Shown here piece after piece: positions 1-6,029 of a stretch of DNA of 6,094 bases. A program made the position numbers and the translations under genes. Where the stretch lies: contig JAUWKW010000097.1 in the NCBI GenBank assembly GCA_030614035.1, positions 1-6,094 on the forward strand, given 5' to 3'. A model generated the notes under the pieces. The model saw nothing but the letters and a program-made list of their open reading frames with translations. It had not been told where the DNA came from and made no database searches. This DNA comes from Chromatiales bacterium. Its GTDB lineage: Bacteria; Pseudomonadota; Gammaproteobacteria; Steroidobacterales; GCA-2729495. Within the stretch, counting starts at the first letter, position 1, and every line of letters starts with the position of its first letter.

Positions 1-1
1 C

Positions 2-616
2 GGAATTGTTAACGCAATCGGAACTGTTGCGCGCCTCGATACGATTGACAAGGGCTGCCGTCTGCGAGTTTCAACCGGAGTACTGCCGTTGGCCACGGTG
101 CAGATTGGTGACAGCATTTCGGTTAACGGTGTGTGTTTAACGGTGACTGCGCTGCATGCGGACGCGTTTGATGCCGACGTATCAGCGGAGTCTCTGGATT
201 GCACCACGCTGGGAGAACTAAATGCGGGGGACCCTGCCAATCTTGAGTTGGCACTTACGCTGGCTCAGCCGCTGGGTGGGCATCTGGTAACCGGCCATAT
301 CGACGGGGTCGCCGAAGTGGTGTCGACCGCAGACGAGGGCGCGTCACGGCGTCTGAAGCTGATGGCACCGGCGGAACTGGCCCGGTACATCGCCAGCAAA
401 GGGTCGGTCACGATCGACGGTGTCAGTCTGACCGTCAATGCCGTCATGGGTTCCGAATTTGACGTTATGATCGTGCCGCACACATTGGAAAACACCATTA
501 TTGGTAACTATCGCGGTGGCACCAGGGTCAATATTGAAGTCGATATGATCGCACGATATTTGGAACGCATACTGCAGTACACTGACACATCGACAGATAC
601 TGAGGGGACGAAATGA
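2..616 (+). CDS. ribE: Riboflavin synthase alpha subunit, 5'-truncated by the window edge
   Basis: This enzyme catalyses the last step of riboflavin synthesis, the dismutation of two 6,7-dimethyl-8-ribityllumazine molecules into riboflavin and a pyrimidine that is recycled; it acts in the cytoplasm as a trimer. The open frame enters the window at base 2 with GIVNAIGTV, matching the family start MFTGIVxxxG, so only about three codons are missing. Family length is about 205-215 residues; 204 are visible here. Both lumazine-binding barrels are present: the first contains GDSISVNGVCLTVT, the second GGHLVTGHIDGVAEV and KGSVTIDGVSLTVN. The C-terminal trimerisation helix (VDMIARYLERIL) is also present. 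A TTG at 89 could be taken as a start, but homology clearly continues upstream of it. The stop overlaps the next gene as ATGA, implying translational coupling. The gene is also called ribC in some genomes. Confidence 0.96.
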   Translation, partial: GIVNAIGTVARLDTIDKGCRLRVSTGVLPLATVQIGDSISVNGVCLTVTALHADAFDADVSAESLDCTTLGELNAGDPANLELALTLAQPLGGHLVTGHIDGVAEVVSTADEGASRRLKLMAPAELARYIASKGSVTIDGVSLTVNAVMGSEFDVMIVPHTLENTIIGNYRGGTRVNIEVDMIARYLERILQYTDTSTDTEGTK

Positions 617-1773
617 TGCCGGGAGATGAAGTGCGTCAGAATGATGCGGACACGTACCCCGCATTCAGCAACATCGAAGAAATCATTTCCGACATTCGCG
701 ACGGCAAGATGGTCATCATCGTGGATGACGAGAGTCGCGAGAATGAAGGTGATCTTTTAATGGCGGCTGCCCGAGTCCGGCCGGACGACATTAATTACAT
801 GGCCCGCTACGGACGTGGACTGATCTGCCTGACGCTGACGCGCAGCCGGTGTGGACAGTTGCGTTTGCCGCTGATGGTCAGTGAAACCGACGAGTACCAC
901 ACACCCAATTTCACCATATCGATCGAAGCAGCCGAAGGTATAACGACTGGGATATCCGCCCACGATCGGTCACGGACAATCCGGGTCGCAGTTGGTCCGG
1001 ACGCAAGACCCGAGGACCTTCGGCAACCTGGCCACGTGTTTCCGTTGATGTCTCAGCCCGGCGGCGTGCTCACCCGGGCTGGTCATACCGAGGCTGGCTG
1101 TGATCTGGCACGGCTTGCGGGTTTGGAGCCCGCCGCCGTGATTGTCGAAATCATGAACGAGGATGGCACGATGGCACGCCGTCCCGAGCTGGAGAAATTC
1201 GCTAAACAGCATGGGCTGAAGATTGGAAGTATCGCGGACTTGATACGTTACCGCTTGGAGAACGAAGAATCCGTCGAGCGAATTTCAGAGCAGCCAGTCA
1301 AAACCGAGTTTGGAACCTTCCAGCTAATCTGTTACGAGGATCACGTCAGTCGAAACGTTCACCTGGCATTGGTTCACGGAGATCTTTCCGGGAAAGAACC
1401 GCCGCTGGTTCGGGTGCATATCCAGGACACACTCGGGGATGTCGTTGGGATCCAAAGCCAGCGGCTCGGCTGGCCGCTCCGTGCCGCGATGAAACAGATC
1501 GCCGCGGCCGGCAACGGGGTGGTCGTGATTCTGCGCTATGGCGAGTCGCCGCGTCAGTTCATCTCTTCGGTCAGTTCACTCGGACGACCATTGGATGAAG
1601 TGTCGGGCAGGCGAGACGGTACCGTCACAGTCCTACGGACCTATGGCACCGGTGCACAGATATTGCGGGATCTGGGAGTATCCCGAATGCGGGTCCTGAG
1701 TGCGCCCAAGCAGATGCACGGCATCTCCGGCTTCGGTCTTGAGGTTGTCGAATACGTCGATCATTCGGAATGA
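613..1773 (+). CDS. ribB: RibBX: 3,4-dihydroxy-2-butanone-4-phosphate synthase fused to a degenerate GTP cyclohydrolase II domain
   Basis: The N-terminal domain (about residues 18-215) converts ribulose 5-phosphate to 3,4-dihydroxy-2-butanone 4-phosphate, the four-carbon substrate of lumazine synthase. It is intact: the acidic metal/substrate loop DDESRENEGD is at 38-47, and RAGHTEAGCDLA at 155-166 carries the His and Glu. The C-terminal domain (about 228-386) has the GTP cyclohydrolase II fold, but the zinc site is lost: the three expected Cys positions read Asp272, Gln283 and Leu285. The catalytic QEGRGIGL region reads YGESPRQF. The domain still ends with well-kept family sequence (YGTGAQILRDLGV, GFGLEVVEYV). 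This matches the proteobacterial RibBX variant, so GTP cyclohydrolase activity is not expected and a separate ribA should exist. A good Shine-Dalgarno, GAGGGG at 602-607, precedes tandem ATGs at 613 and 616; either could be used. Some databases label such genes ribBA. Confidence 0.94.
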   Translation: MMPGDEVRQNDADTYPAFSNIEEIISDIRDGKMVIIVDDESRENEGDLLMAAARVRPDDINYMARYGRGLICLTLTRSRCGQLRLPLMVSETDEYHTPNFTISIEAAEGITTGISAHDRSRTIRVAVGPDARPEDLRQPGHVFPLMSQPGGVLTRAGHTEAGCDLARLAGLEPAAVIVEIMNEDGTMARRPELEKFAKQHGLKIGSIADLIRYRLENEESVERISEQPVKTEFGTFQLICYEDHVSRNVHLALVHGDLSGKEPPLVRVHIQDTLGDVVGIQSQRLGWPLRAAMKQIAAAGNGVVVILRYGESPRQFISSVSSLGRPLDEVSGRRDGTVTVLRTYGTGAQILRDLGVSRMRVLSAPKQMHGISGFGLEVVEYVDHSE

Positions 1774-2258
1774 ATGCGGGCCCGGCAAAAGAACAGCCAG
1801 TCGGGATTCGGTTCATGGTTCCCGATGCATGTTTCTGCATCGTGGCCGCACGTTTCAATGGGGAAATCGTCGACGGCTTGTTGGACGGGGCACGCAGCAC
1901 ACTGATGCGTCATGACGTAGCCGAGTCAGCTATCGACATTGTCAGGGTACCGGGTGCATTCGAATTGCCACTGGCAGTTCAGCGATCTGCTAAAACTGGC
2001 CGGTACGACGGGATCATCGCATTGGCCGTTGTTATCCGCGGGGACACCCCCCACTTTGAATACGTTTCTGACGCATGCGTCGGTGGTCTCGCCCGCGTCG
2101 CGCTCGCAGTCGATGTGCCCGTAGGGCTTGGGGTATTAACCGTCAATAGTGTCGACCAGGCAACGGAGCGAGCCAGGGCCGATGCGGCAAACAAAGGCTC
2201 TGAGGCCGCGCTGGCTGCGATGGAAATGGTCAGCCTGTTTCGTGAGCTGGTTATCTAG
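1770..2258 (+). CDS. ribH: 6,7-dimethyl-8-ribityllumazine synthase
   Basis: This enzyme condenses 3,4-dihydroxy-2-butanone 4-phosphate with the ribitylamino-pyrimidine to give lumazine, the substrate of riboflavin synthase encoded upstream; family members form pentamers or 60-mer capsids. The 162-residue length is normal. Visible family motifs are VAARFNGEIVDGLLDGA (25-41), where ARFN holds the aromatic substrate-stacking position, VPGAFELPLAVQ (60-71), the phosphate/active-site segment VVIRGDTPHFEYV (87-99) with the expected catalytic His95, GVLTVNSVDQATERA (121-135), and NKGSEAA (141-147). The start codon overlaps the ribB stop as ATGA and has no strong Shine-Dalgarno, which fits re-initiation by ribosomes finishing the upstream gene. 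The product supplies the neighbouring riboflavin synthase directly. Confidence 0.96.
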   Translation: MNAGPAKEQPVGIRFMVPDACFCIVAARFNGEIVDGLLDGARSTLMRHDVAESAIDIVRVPGAFELPLAVQRSAKTGRYDGIIALAVVIRGDTPHFEYVSDACVGGLARVALAVDVPVGLGVLTVNSVDQATERARADAANKGSEAALAAMEMVSLFRELVI

Positions 2259-2267
2259 AGGTGTAAG

Positions 2268-2678
2268 GTGGCGGCCCGTGGGCGACATGGAGCACGCCGA
2301 TTATTGGTGCAGGCTCTATATCAGTTCCAGATCAGTGGACACAGTAACGACGAACTGATTGAGCAGTTTTCTTCGCGCGAAGAATTTGCGTGGATCGACG
2401 GGGACTATTTCCTTTCGTTGTTGCGCGAAATCATTGAAGGCGCCGATGCCCTCGACGGTCTAATAGCAGAATCTGCGGATCGACCGGTCGCTCAGCTCGA
2501 CCCGATCGAGCGAGCTGTGTTGTGGGTCGGTCTGGCAGAACTTGAATCACGCCCAGACGTTCCGCTTAAGGTGGTGTTGAACGAAGCAGTCGAATTGTCG
2601 AAGCAGTTTGGTGCTGAGGACGGTCACCGGTTTGTCAATGCCGTACTGGACAAGGCAGCGAAGTCTTTGCGTAGCTAG
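2268..2678 (+). CDS. nusB: Transcription antitermination factor NusB
   Basis: NusB is a small all-helical RNA-binding protein that pairs with NusE (ribosomal protein S10) on boxA RNA in rRNA leaders and prevents premature termination. The 136-residue product has normal family length. Diagnostic segments are the N-terminal ARRLLVQALYQFQ (9-21), preceded by the usual basic patch, the central DPIERAVLWVGLAEL, and the C-terminal VPLKVVLNEAVELSKQFG followed by HRFVNAVLDKAA. The start is GTG with AGAGGTG at 2257-2263 as ribosome-binding site, 9 bp after the ribH stop. nusB follows ribH in many gammaproteobacteria, E. coli included, so co-transcription with the riboflavin genes is expected although the functions are unrelated. 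Confidence 0.96.
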   Translation: MAARGRHGARRLLVQALYQFQISGHSNDELIEQFSSREEFAWIDGDYFLSLLREIIEGADALDGLIAESADRPVAQLDPIERAVLWVGLAELESRPDVPLKVVLNEAVELSKQFGAEDGHRFVNAVLDKAAKSLRS

Positions 2679-2693
2679 TCCGGGCAATAAAAT
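2666..2693 (+). promoter_or_regulatory. Possible weak sigma-70 promoter before thiL
   Basis: A -35-like TTTGCG (2666-2671) and a -10-like TAAAAT (2688-2693) are separated by 16 bp. They lie at the end of nusB and in the short gap before thiL. The -35 element is poor and nothing else supports it, so this is only a candidate for extra transcription of thiL-pgpA-kinase. Confidence 0.2.
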
Positions 2694-2728
2694 ACACTGC
2701 GAGTATTCGCCGCTGTTTGCCGAACGTC

Positions 2729-3682
2729 ATGGATGAGTTTGACCTTATCGAGCAATATTTTCGGAAAGGCGTCCGGCCCCGGGACGACGTGCTCTGCGGC
2801 ATCGGCGACGATGCTGCGATTGTCTCGATGCCGGAGGGACAACGACTCGTTATTGCGTCAGATAGTCTGATAGCTGGAACGCACTTTCCGGACCAAACCC
2901 CGGCACACGCACTGGGCTATAGGTGCATGGCGGTAAACTTGAGCGATCTGGCAGCGATGGCGGCGCAGCCGCTGTGGGCAACTCTTGCACTGAGCTTGCC
3001 AGAACCTGATGCAGATTGGTTGGAGGCCTTTGCCGAGGGGTTCTTCGAATCAGCCGCCGGCGCCGACGTTGCGTTGATTGGGGGTGATACCGTTCGTGGG
3101 CCACTGTCCATGACCGTGACGGCACACGGTTGCGTTGAAGAAGGCCGGCATGTCACCCGGACCGGTGCCGCAATTGGTGACCGGATCTACGTCACCGGAA
3201 CGGTCGGGGATGCGCGTGCTGGCCTCGACGTGCTGCTGCAAAAGCGGAGTAAATCGGCATCGAATGACAAACTATTACATCGATTTTTATATCCCTCGCC
3301 ACGAGTGACGCCGGGACGGCAATTGGCGGGTGTCGCCACCGCGATGATCGATGTATCCGATGGATTGCATGATGATCTCGGCAAGCTGCTCCACGCCAGC
3401 GGCTTCGGTGCCGATCTTGAGTTGGCATTGTTACCGATCTCCGAGGAATTGCTGCAATTTGCTGGTGCCGACGCTGCGGTAGGGATCGCACTTTCCGGAG
3501 GCGATGATTATGAGTTGTGTTTTACCATTTCCCCGGACCATGAATCGCAGTTGGAACGGTTGGTCGAACATTGGGACTGCAGCGCGACATGTATCGGTGA
3601 AGTCAGCGGCGAGATGGAGGCACGTTGGTGGCACAACGGAGAACTGCACGCTGTCGCCGGTCCCGCGTTCAGCCACTTCTGA
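2729..3682 (+). CDS. thiL: Thiamine-monophosphate kinase
   Basis: ThiL uses ATP to phosphorylate thiamine monophosphate to the cofactor thiamine diphosphate, the final step of de novo thiamine synthesis in the cytoplasm. It belongs to the PurM/SelD-like ATP-binding superfamily. From the ATG at 2729 the product is 317 residues, a normal length, and begins MDEFDLIEQYF, like other ThiL proteins. The metal and nucleotide motifs are in the usual order: GIGDDAA (24-30), SDSLIAGTHF (44-53), AVNLSDLAAMAAQP (68-81), GGDTVRG (118-124), DVSDGL (208-213) and SGGDDYEL (256-263). A TTG at 2717 would add four residues, but the family consensus favours the ATG; neither has a clear Shine-Dalgarno. The nusB-thiL-pgpA order is the standard gammaproteobacterial one. 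Confidence 0.95.
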   Translation: MDEFDLIEQYFRKGVRPRDDVLCGIGDDAAIVSMPEGQRLVIASDSLIAGTHFPDQTPAHALGYRCMAVNLSDLAAMAAQPLWATLALSLPEPDADWLEAFAEGFFESAAGADVALIGGDTVRGPLSMTVTAHGCVEEGRHVTRTGAAIGDRIYVTGTVGDARAGLDVLLQKRSKSASNDKLLHRFLYPSPRVTPGRQLAGVATAMIDVSDGLHDDLGKLLHASGFGADLELALLPISEELLQFAGADAAVGIALSGGDDYELCFTISPDHESQLERLVEHWDCSATCIGEVSGEMEARWWHNGELHAVAGPAFSHF

Positions 3683-3704
3683 TTCGGTTCGTTTGCTGCT
3701 TCGG

Positions 3705-3720
3705 TGGCCGGTTACGGTCA
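3705..3720 (+). other. Small RNA hairpin just before pgpA
   Basis: TGGCCG (3705-3710) can pair with CGGTCA (3715-3720) around a GTTA loop, giving six pairs including one G-U. There is no T-run after it, so it is not an intrinsic terminator. It lies 6 bp before the in-frame ATG at 3727 and might disfavour that start relative to 3745. It could be a chance match. Confidence 0.25.
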
Positions 3721-3744
3721 TCTGCAATGATAGACAGACACCTT

Positions 3745-4236
3745 ATGACCACGCGTTTTAATTCCGACCTGGCTCGGCAGGTTCTGAAAAACCCCGTACA
3801 TTGGCCTGCGTTTGGATTCGGCCTCGGGTTGTTGCCCATCGCACCTGGAACCTGGGGGTCCCTGCTGGGGGTCTTATTGTTCTGGATATTGATCCCACTG
3901 AAGTTGCCCGTGTATTTGGGCGTAGTGACGGCTCTTTTCGTCGTCGGCATCTGGATCTCCGGTGAAAGTGCACGGCAAATCGGTGTGCATGACCATCCCG
4001 GAATTGTCTGGGACGAGGTCGTTGGGATGATGCTGACTCTGGCAGCAGTCGAGCCGCAGCCGGTTTGGATACTGACCGCATTTGTACTCTTCAGGGCTGC
4101 CGATATATGGAAACCGTGGCCGATTCGGGACCTGGATCACAGATTGCGTGGCGGGCTGGGCATTATGCTCGACGACGTATTAGCAGCAGTGTACGCGGGC
4201 GTCGCGCTACTTTTGCTGAGGTCGTTTTTCCCCTAG
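3745..4236 (+). CDS. pgpA: Phosphatidylglycerophosphatase A
   Basis: PgpA is an inner-membrane phosphatase that removes phosphate from phosphatidylglycerophosphate to give phosphatidylglycerol, a main membrane lipid. From the ATG at 3745 the product is 163 residues; E. coli PgpA has about 172. Family motifs are GLLPIAPGTWGSL (28-40), the acidic HDHPGIVWDEVVG (82-94), FRAADIWKPWPI (116-127) and RGGLGIMLDD (135-144), whose Asp/Glu residues are expected to bind the metal. Hydrophobic membrane segments lie around 41-55, 57-72, 107-118 and 145-160. An in-frame ATG at 3727 would add six residues, and neither start has a good Shine-Dalgarno; 3745 was chosen because the distance to the NPVHW...GFG segment fits homologues. 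The frame stays open upstream to 3625, but that part overlaps thiL and has no family similarity. Confidence 0.93.
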   Translation: MTTRFNSDLARQVLKNPVHWPAFGFGLGLLPIAPGTWGSLLGVLLFWILIPLKLPVYLGVVTALFVVGIWISGESARQIGVHDHPGIVWDEVVGMMLTLAAVEPQPVWILTAFVLFRAADIWKPWPIRDLDHRLRGGLGIMLDDVLAAVYAGVALLLLRSFFP

Positions 4237-4262
4237 CGAAGTCGGATCAGGTTGCACCAAAA

Positions 4263-5567
4263 ATGCCTCAACTTTTGGCACATCCCCCCTCCAACAAACC
4301 TATCCCCGAAAAATTCGGTAAATACGAGATCATCAACGAGATCGGCAAGGGAACGACCGGCAACGTATATCTGTCTCATGATCCCTATTACGGCCGCGAT
4401 GTCGCAATCAAGGTCTACCATGTTGATGCCGGATCAGACGGGCAAGCCGCCAAGGTCGCCCGCAAAATGTTTTTCAATGAAGCGCATATTGTCGGGATGC
4501 TGCAACATCCGCACATTCTGCCAATTTATGACGCAGGGGAAGAAGACGGCAAGTACTACGTCGTAATGGAACATATCCAGGGTGCGCGCACCCTGTCCGC
4601 TTACTGTCGTCCCGACAACCTGTTGCAGATCGAGGACGTTGTTCAAATCATGTTTAAGTGCGCAAAGGCTTTGCATTATGCGCACGGCCGCGGACTCATT
4701 CACAGAGACGTCAAGCCCAGCAACATCATGTTGACGCTGGACAACGAAGTCAGACTCATCGATTTTGGCATCGCGATTTTAAACGATTCGGACCTGTCAA
4801 TGATTCAAGGGATCGCGGGTTCACCGAGTTATATGTCTCCCGAACAAATCCAATCTGCCGACTTAACTTCGGGATCCGACATTTATTCGCTCGGTGCGGT
4901 GATGTACGAGCTTCTTTCCGGTTTCAGGCCATTTCGCGCCGACGATCTGGGTAAGCTGCTAAATCAAATTGTCTACGCGACATCACCACCTATTCATACG
5001 CTGCGTGCCGATGTTCCGGAAGAACTGGAGGACATAGTCGCCACGGCGATGCAGAAGGAACCGAAGAACCGTTTTGCAACTGGAGGGGATTTGGCCGCAC
5101 GCCTTACGCAGGTCTACAAACAGTTGCGGAAAGACGACAATGGGACGGACGAGAAGGAGCATTTTGCACTGTTGCGTCGACTGCAGTTTTTCCACGATTT
5201 TTCGCACGCAGAAATCTGGGAATTGCTGCGCGCCAGTGAGTGGCTTACCTACGAGTCGGGCGATGCAATCGTTAAAGAAGGGGAGATGGACGACAGGTTT
5301 TATGTCATCGTCTCGGGAAGGTGTTCGGTTGAAAGCAACGGCCTCTCTGTCGGACACCTGGACACCGGCAATTGCTTTGGCGAGACGAGCTATGTCTCCG
5401 ATGCAAAGCGCAACGCCACCATCAAAGCTGAGGAGGCGATGATTGTCCTTCGTGTCAGTTCGACATTGCTGGAACAGGTGTCGACAGAATGCCAACTGCG
5501 GTTCAACAAGGTTTTCCTTCGATCTTTGATCCAGCGCCTGCAGGGCACCGGCGATACTCAGACCTGA
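4263..5567 (+). CDS. Soluble Hanks-type Ser/Thr protein kinase with C-terminal cyclic-nucleotide-binding domain
   Basis: From the ATG at 4263 the product has 434 residues. The kinase domain spans about 21-285: glycine loop GKGTTGNV (28-35), ATP-anchoring Lys50 in VAIK, helix-C Glu73, HRDVKPSN (147-154) with catalytic Asp149 and Asn154, DFG (167-169), SPE in place of APE (192-194), Asp206 in SDIYSLG, and Arg270. It is therefore predicted active and of RD type. A charged linker of about 15 residues leads to a CRP/PKA-like cyclic-nucleotide-binding domain (about 300-425). Its phosphate-binding cassette runs FGETSYVSDAKRNAT (372-386), keeping Glu374 and Arg383. No membrane span or PASTA repeat is seen, so it should be cytoplasmic. 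AGG at 4249-4251 is a modest Shine-Dalgarno. The gene starts 26 bp after pgpA and is probably co-transcribed. Upstream in-frame starts (from 4065) are rejected because they lie inside pgpA. Ligand and substrates are unknown; nucleotide gating is inferred. Confidence 0.9.
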   Translation: MPQLLAHPPSNKPIPEKFGKYEIINEIGKGTTGNVYLSHDPYYGRDVAIKVYHVDAGSDGQAAKVARKMFFNEAHIVGMLQHPHILPIYDAGEEDGKYYVVMEHIQGARTLSAYCRPDNLLQIEDVVQIMFKCAKALHYAHGRGLIHRDVKPSNIMLTLDNEVRLIDFGIAILNDSDLSMIQGIAGSPSYMSPEQIQSADLTSGSDIYSLGAVMYELLSGFRPFRADDLGKLLNQIVYATSPPIHTLRADVPEELEDIVATAMQKEPKNRFATGGDLAARLTQVYKQLRKDDNGTDEKEHFALLRRLQFFHDFSHAEIWELLRASEWLTYESGDAIVKEGEMDDRFYVIVSGRCSVESNGLSVGHLDTGNCFGETSYVSDAKRNATIKAEEAMIVLRVSSTLLEQVSTECQLRFNKVFLRSLIQRLQGTGDTQT

Positions 5568-5651
5568 CCTGCCGCCCGATCTTTTTCTGCGACGCTGCAA
5601 TCATACAAAACGATACGACTAGCTGAGTTTGTGGAGTGCTACGCGGTTGTT
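5568..5651. other. Gap between convergent kinase and xseB genes
   Basis: These 84 bp separate the stops of two convergent genes. No stable GC-rich hairpin followed by a T-run was found on either strand, although a TTTTT run occurs at 5581-5585. Termination here may be Rho-dependent or the transcripts may overlap. Confidence 0.4.
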
Positions 5652-5894
5652 TTAATCGTCCGCGTCCAAGTCATCAGCGTCGAGATCCTCGAGTTCGTCG
5701 TCGACCAGAATCTGCACCTTTTGTTCAGCTTCCTTCAGGGCTGCCTGGCACTCGCGGCTAAGGCGAATGCCTTTCTCGAACATCTGTAGTGACTTGTCCA
5801 GAGACAATTCACCAGACTCGAGCTCTTCGACAATCGTTTCTAATTCTGCCAGCGACTTTTCCAGGTCAGGGCGGCGCTTTTTCGTTTTGGTCAC
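5652..5894 (-). CDS. xseB: Exodeoxyribonuclease VII small subunit
   Basis: XseB joins several copies to one XseA subunit to form exonuclease VII, which degrades single-stranded DNA from both ends and acts in repair. From the GTG at 5894 the product is 80 residues, the usual length. It shows the family signature in two helices: [22 protein letters not shown] (11-32, given in part as LEKSLAELE and ESGELSL) and [16 protein letters not shown] (35-50), then [13 protein letters not shown]. It ends in an acidic tail (residues 65-80) with a repeated LDADD. The GTG start is supported by AGGA at 5903-5906, eight bases upstream on the minus strand. An upstream in-frame ATG at 5954 would add 20 residues with no family similarity. 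The gene has no visible partner downstream; in E. coli ispA and dxs follow it. Confidence 0.93.
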   Translation of the reverse strand: MTKTKKRRPDLEKSLAELETIVEELESGELSLDKSLQMFEKGIRLSRECQAALKEAEQKVQILVDDELEDLDADDLDADD

Positions 5895-5984
5895 GATCCG
5901 AATCCTGCTGATGACAAGGCGGGGTAGCGTTGCACAGGCCAACCCGGCGGTCAATTTGGCGCCAGCGCCGAACCGTGCCCCAGG

Positions 5985-6013
5985 TTGACAGTCCGTAGTC
6001 GCCCCACTATATT
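5985..6013 (+). promoter_or_regulatory. Strong sigma-70-like promoter reading right, off the window
   Basis: A perfect -35 TTGACA (5985-5990), a 17-bp spacer and a -10 TATATT (6008-6013, five of six consensus bases) make this the best promoter in the window. Transcription would begin near 6020 and run past the right edge. Its gene is not visible. The palindrome at 6011-6029 overlaps its -10 end and start site, which supports a regulated promoter. Confidence 0.6.
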
Positions 6014-6029
6014 TAGACTCAGTCTAAAT
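6011..6029. promoter_or_regulatory. 19-bp perfect palindrome, probable repressor operator
   Basis: ATTTAGACT (6011-6019), a central C (6020) and AGTCTAAAT (6021-6029) form a perfect inverted repeat with nine-base arms. It is AT-rich at the ends and sits over the -10 end and the predicted start of the rightward promoter, where a bound dimer would block RNA polymerase. No T-run follows, so a terminator role is unlikely. The regulator is not identified. The outer TTTAGA/TCTAAA halves resemble the iron control element bound by Irr, but the inner bases differ. Confidence 0.55.

Noticed and set aside
3625..3744. Longer pgpA frame starting inside thiL
   Set aside because: The extra residues are basic and not family-like; PgpA homology begins after the ATGs at 3727/3745.
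4065..4262. Upstream extension of the kinase reading frame by 66 residues
   Set aside because: It lies almost wholly inside pgpA in another frame, is Arg/Ser-rich with no family similarity, and the ATG at 4263 starts shortly before the kinase domain.
4983..5600. 205-codon open frame on the minus strand opposite the kinase gene
   Set aside because: It is a shadow of the kinase C-terminal half; it is rich in Arg, Gln and His, with no recognisable domain.
5895..5954. N-terminal extension of xseB to an ATG at 5954
   Set aside because: It is not homologous to XseB, while the GTG at 5894 has a good Shine-Dalgarno and gives the normal 80 residues.
5958..5969. GGCGCCAGCGCC hairpin as a terminator
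   Set aside because: The arms are only four or five bases with a tight loop, and no T-run follows on either strand.
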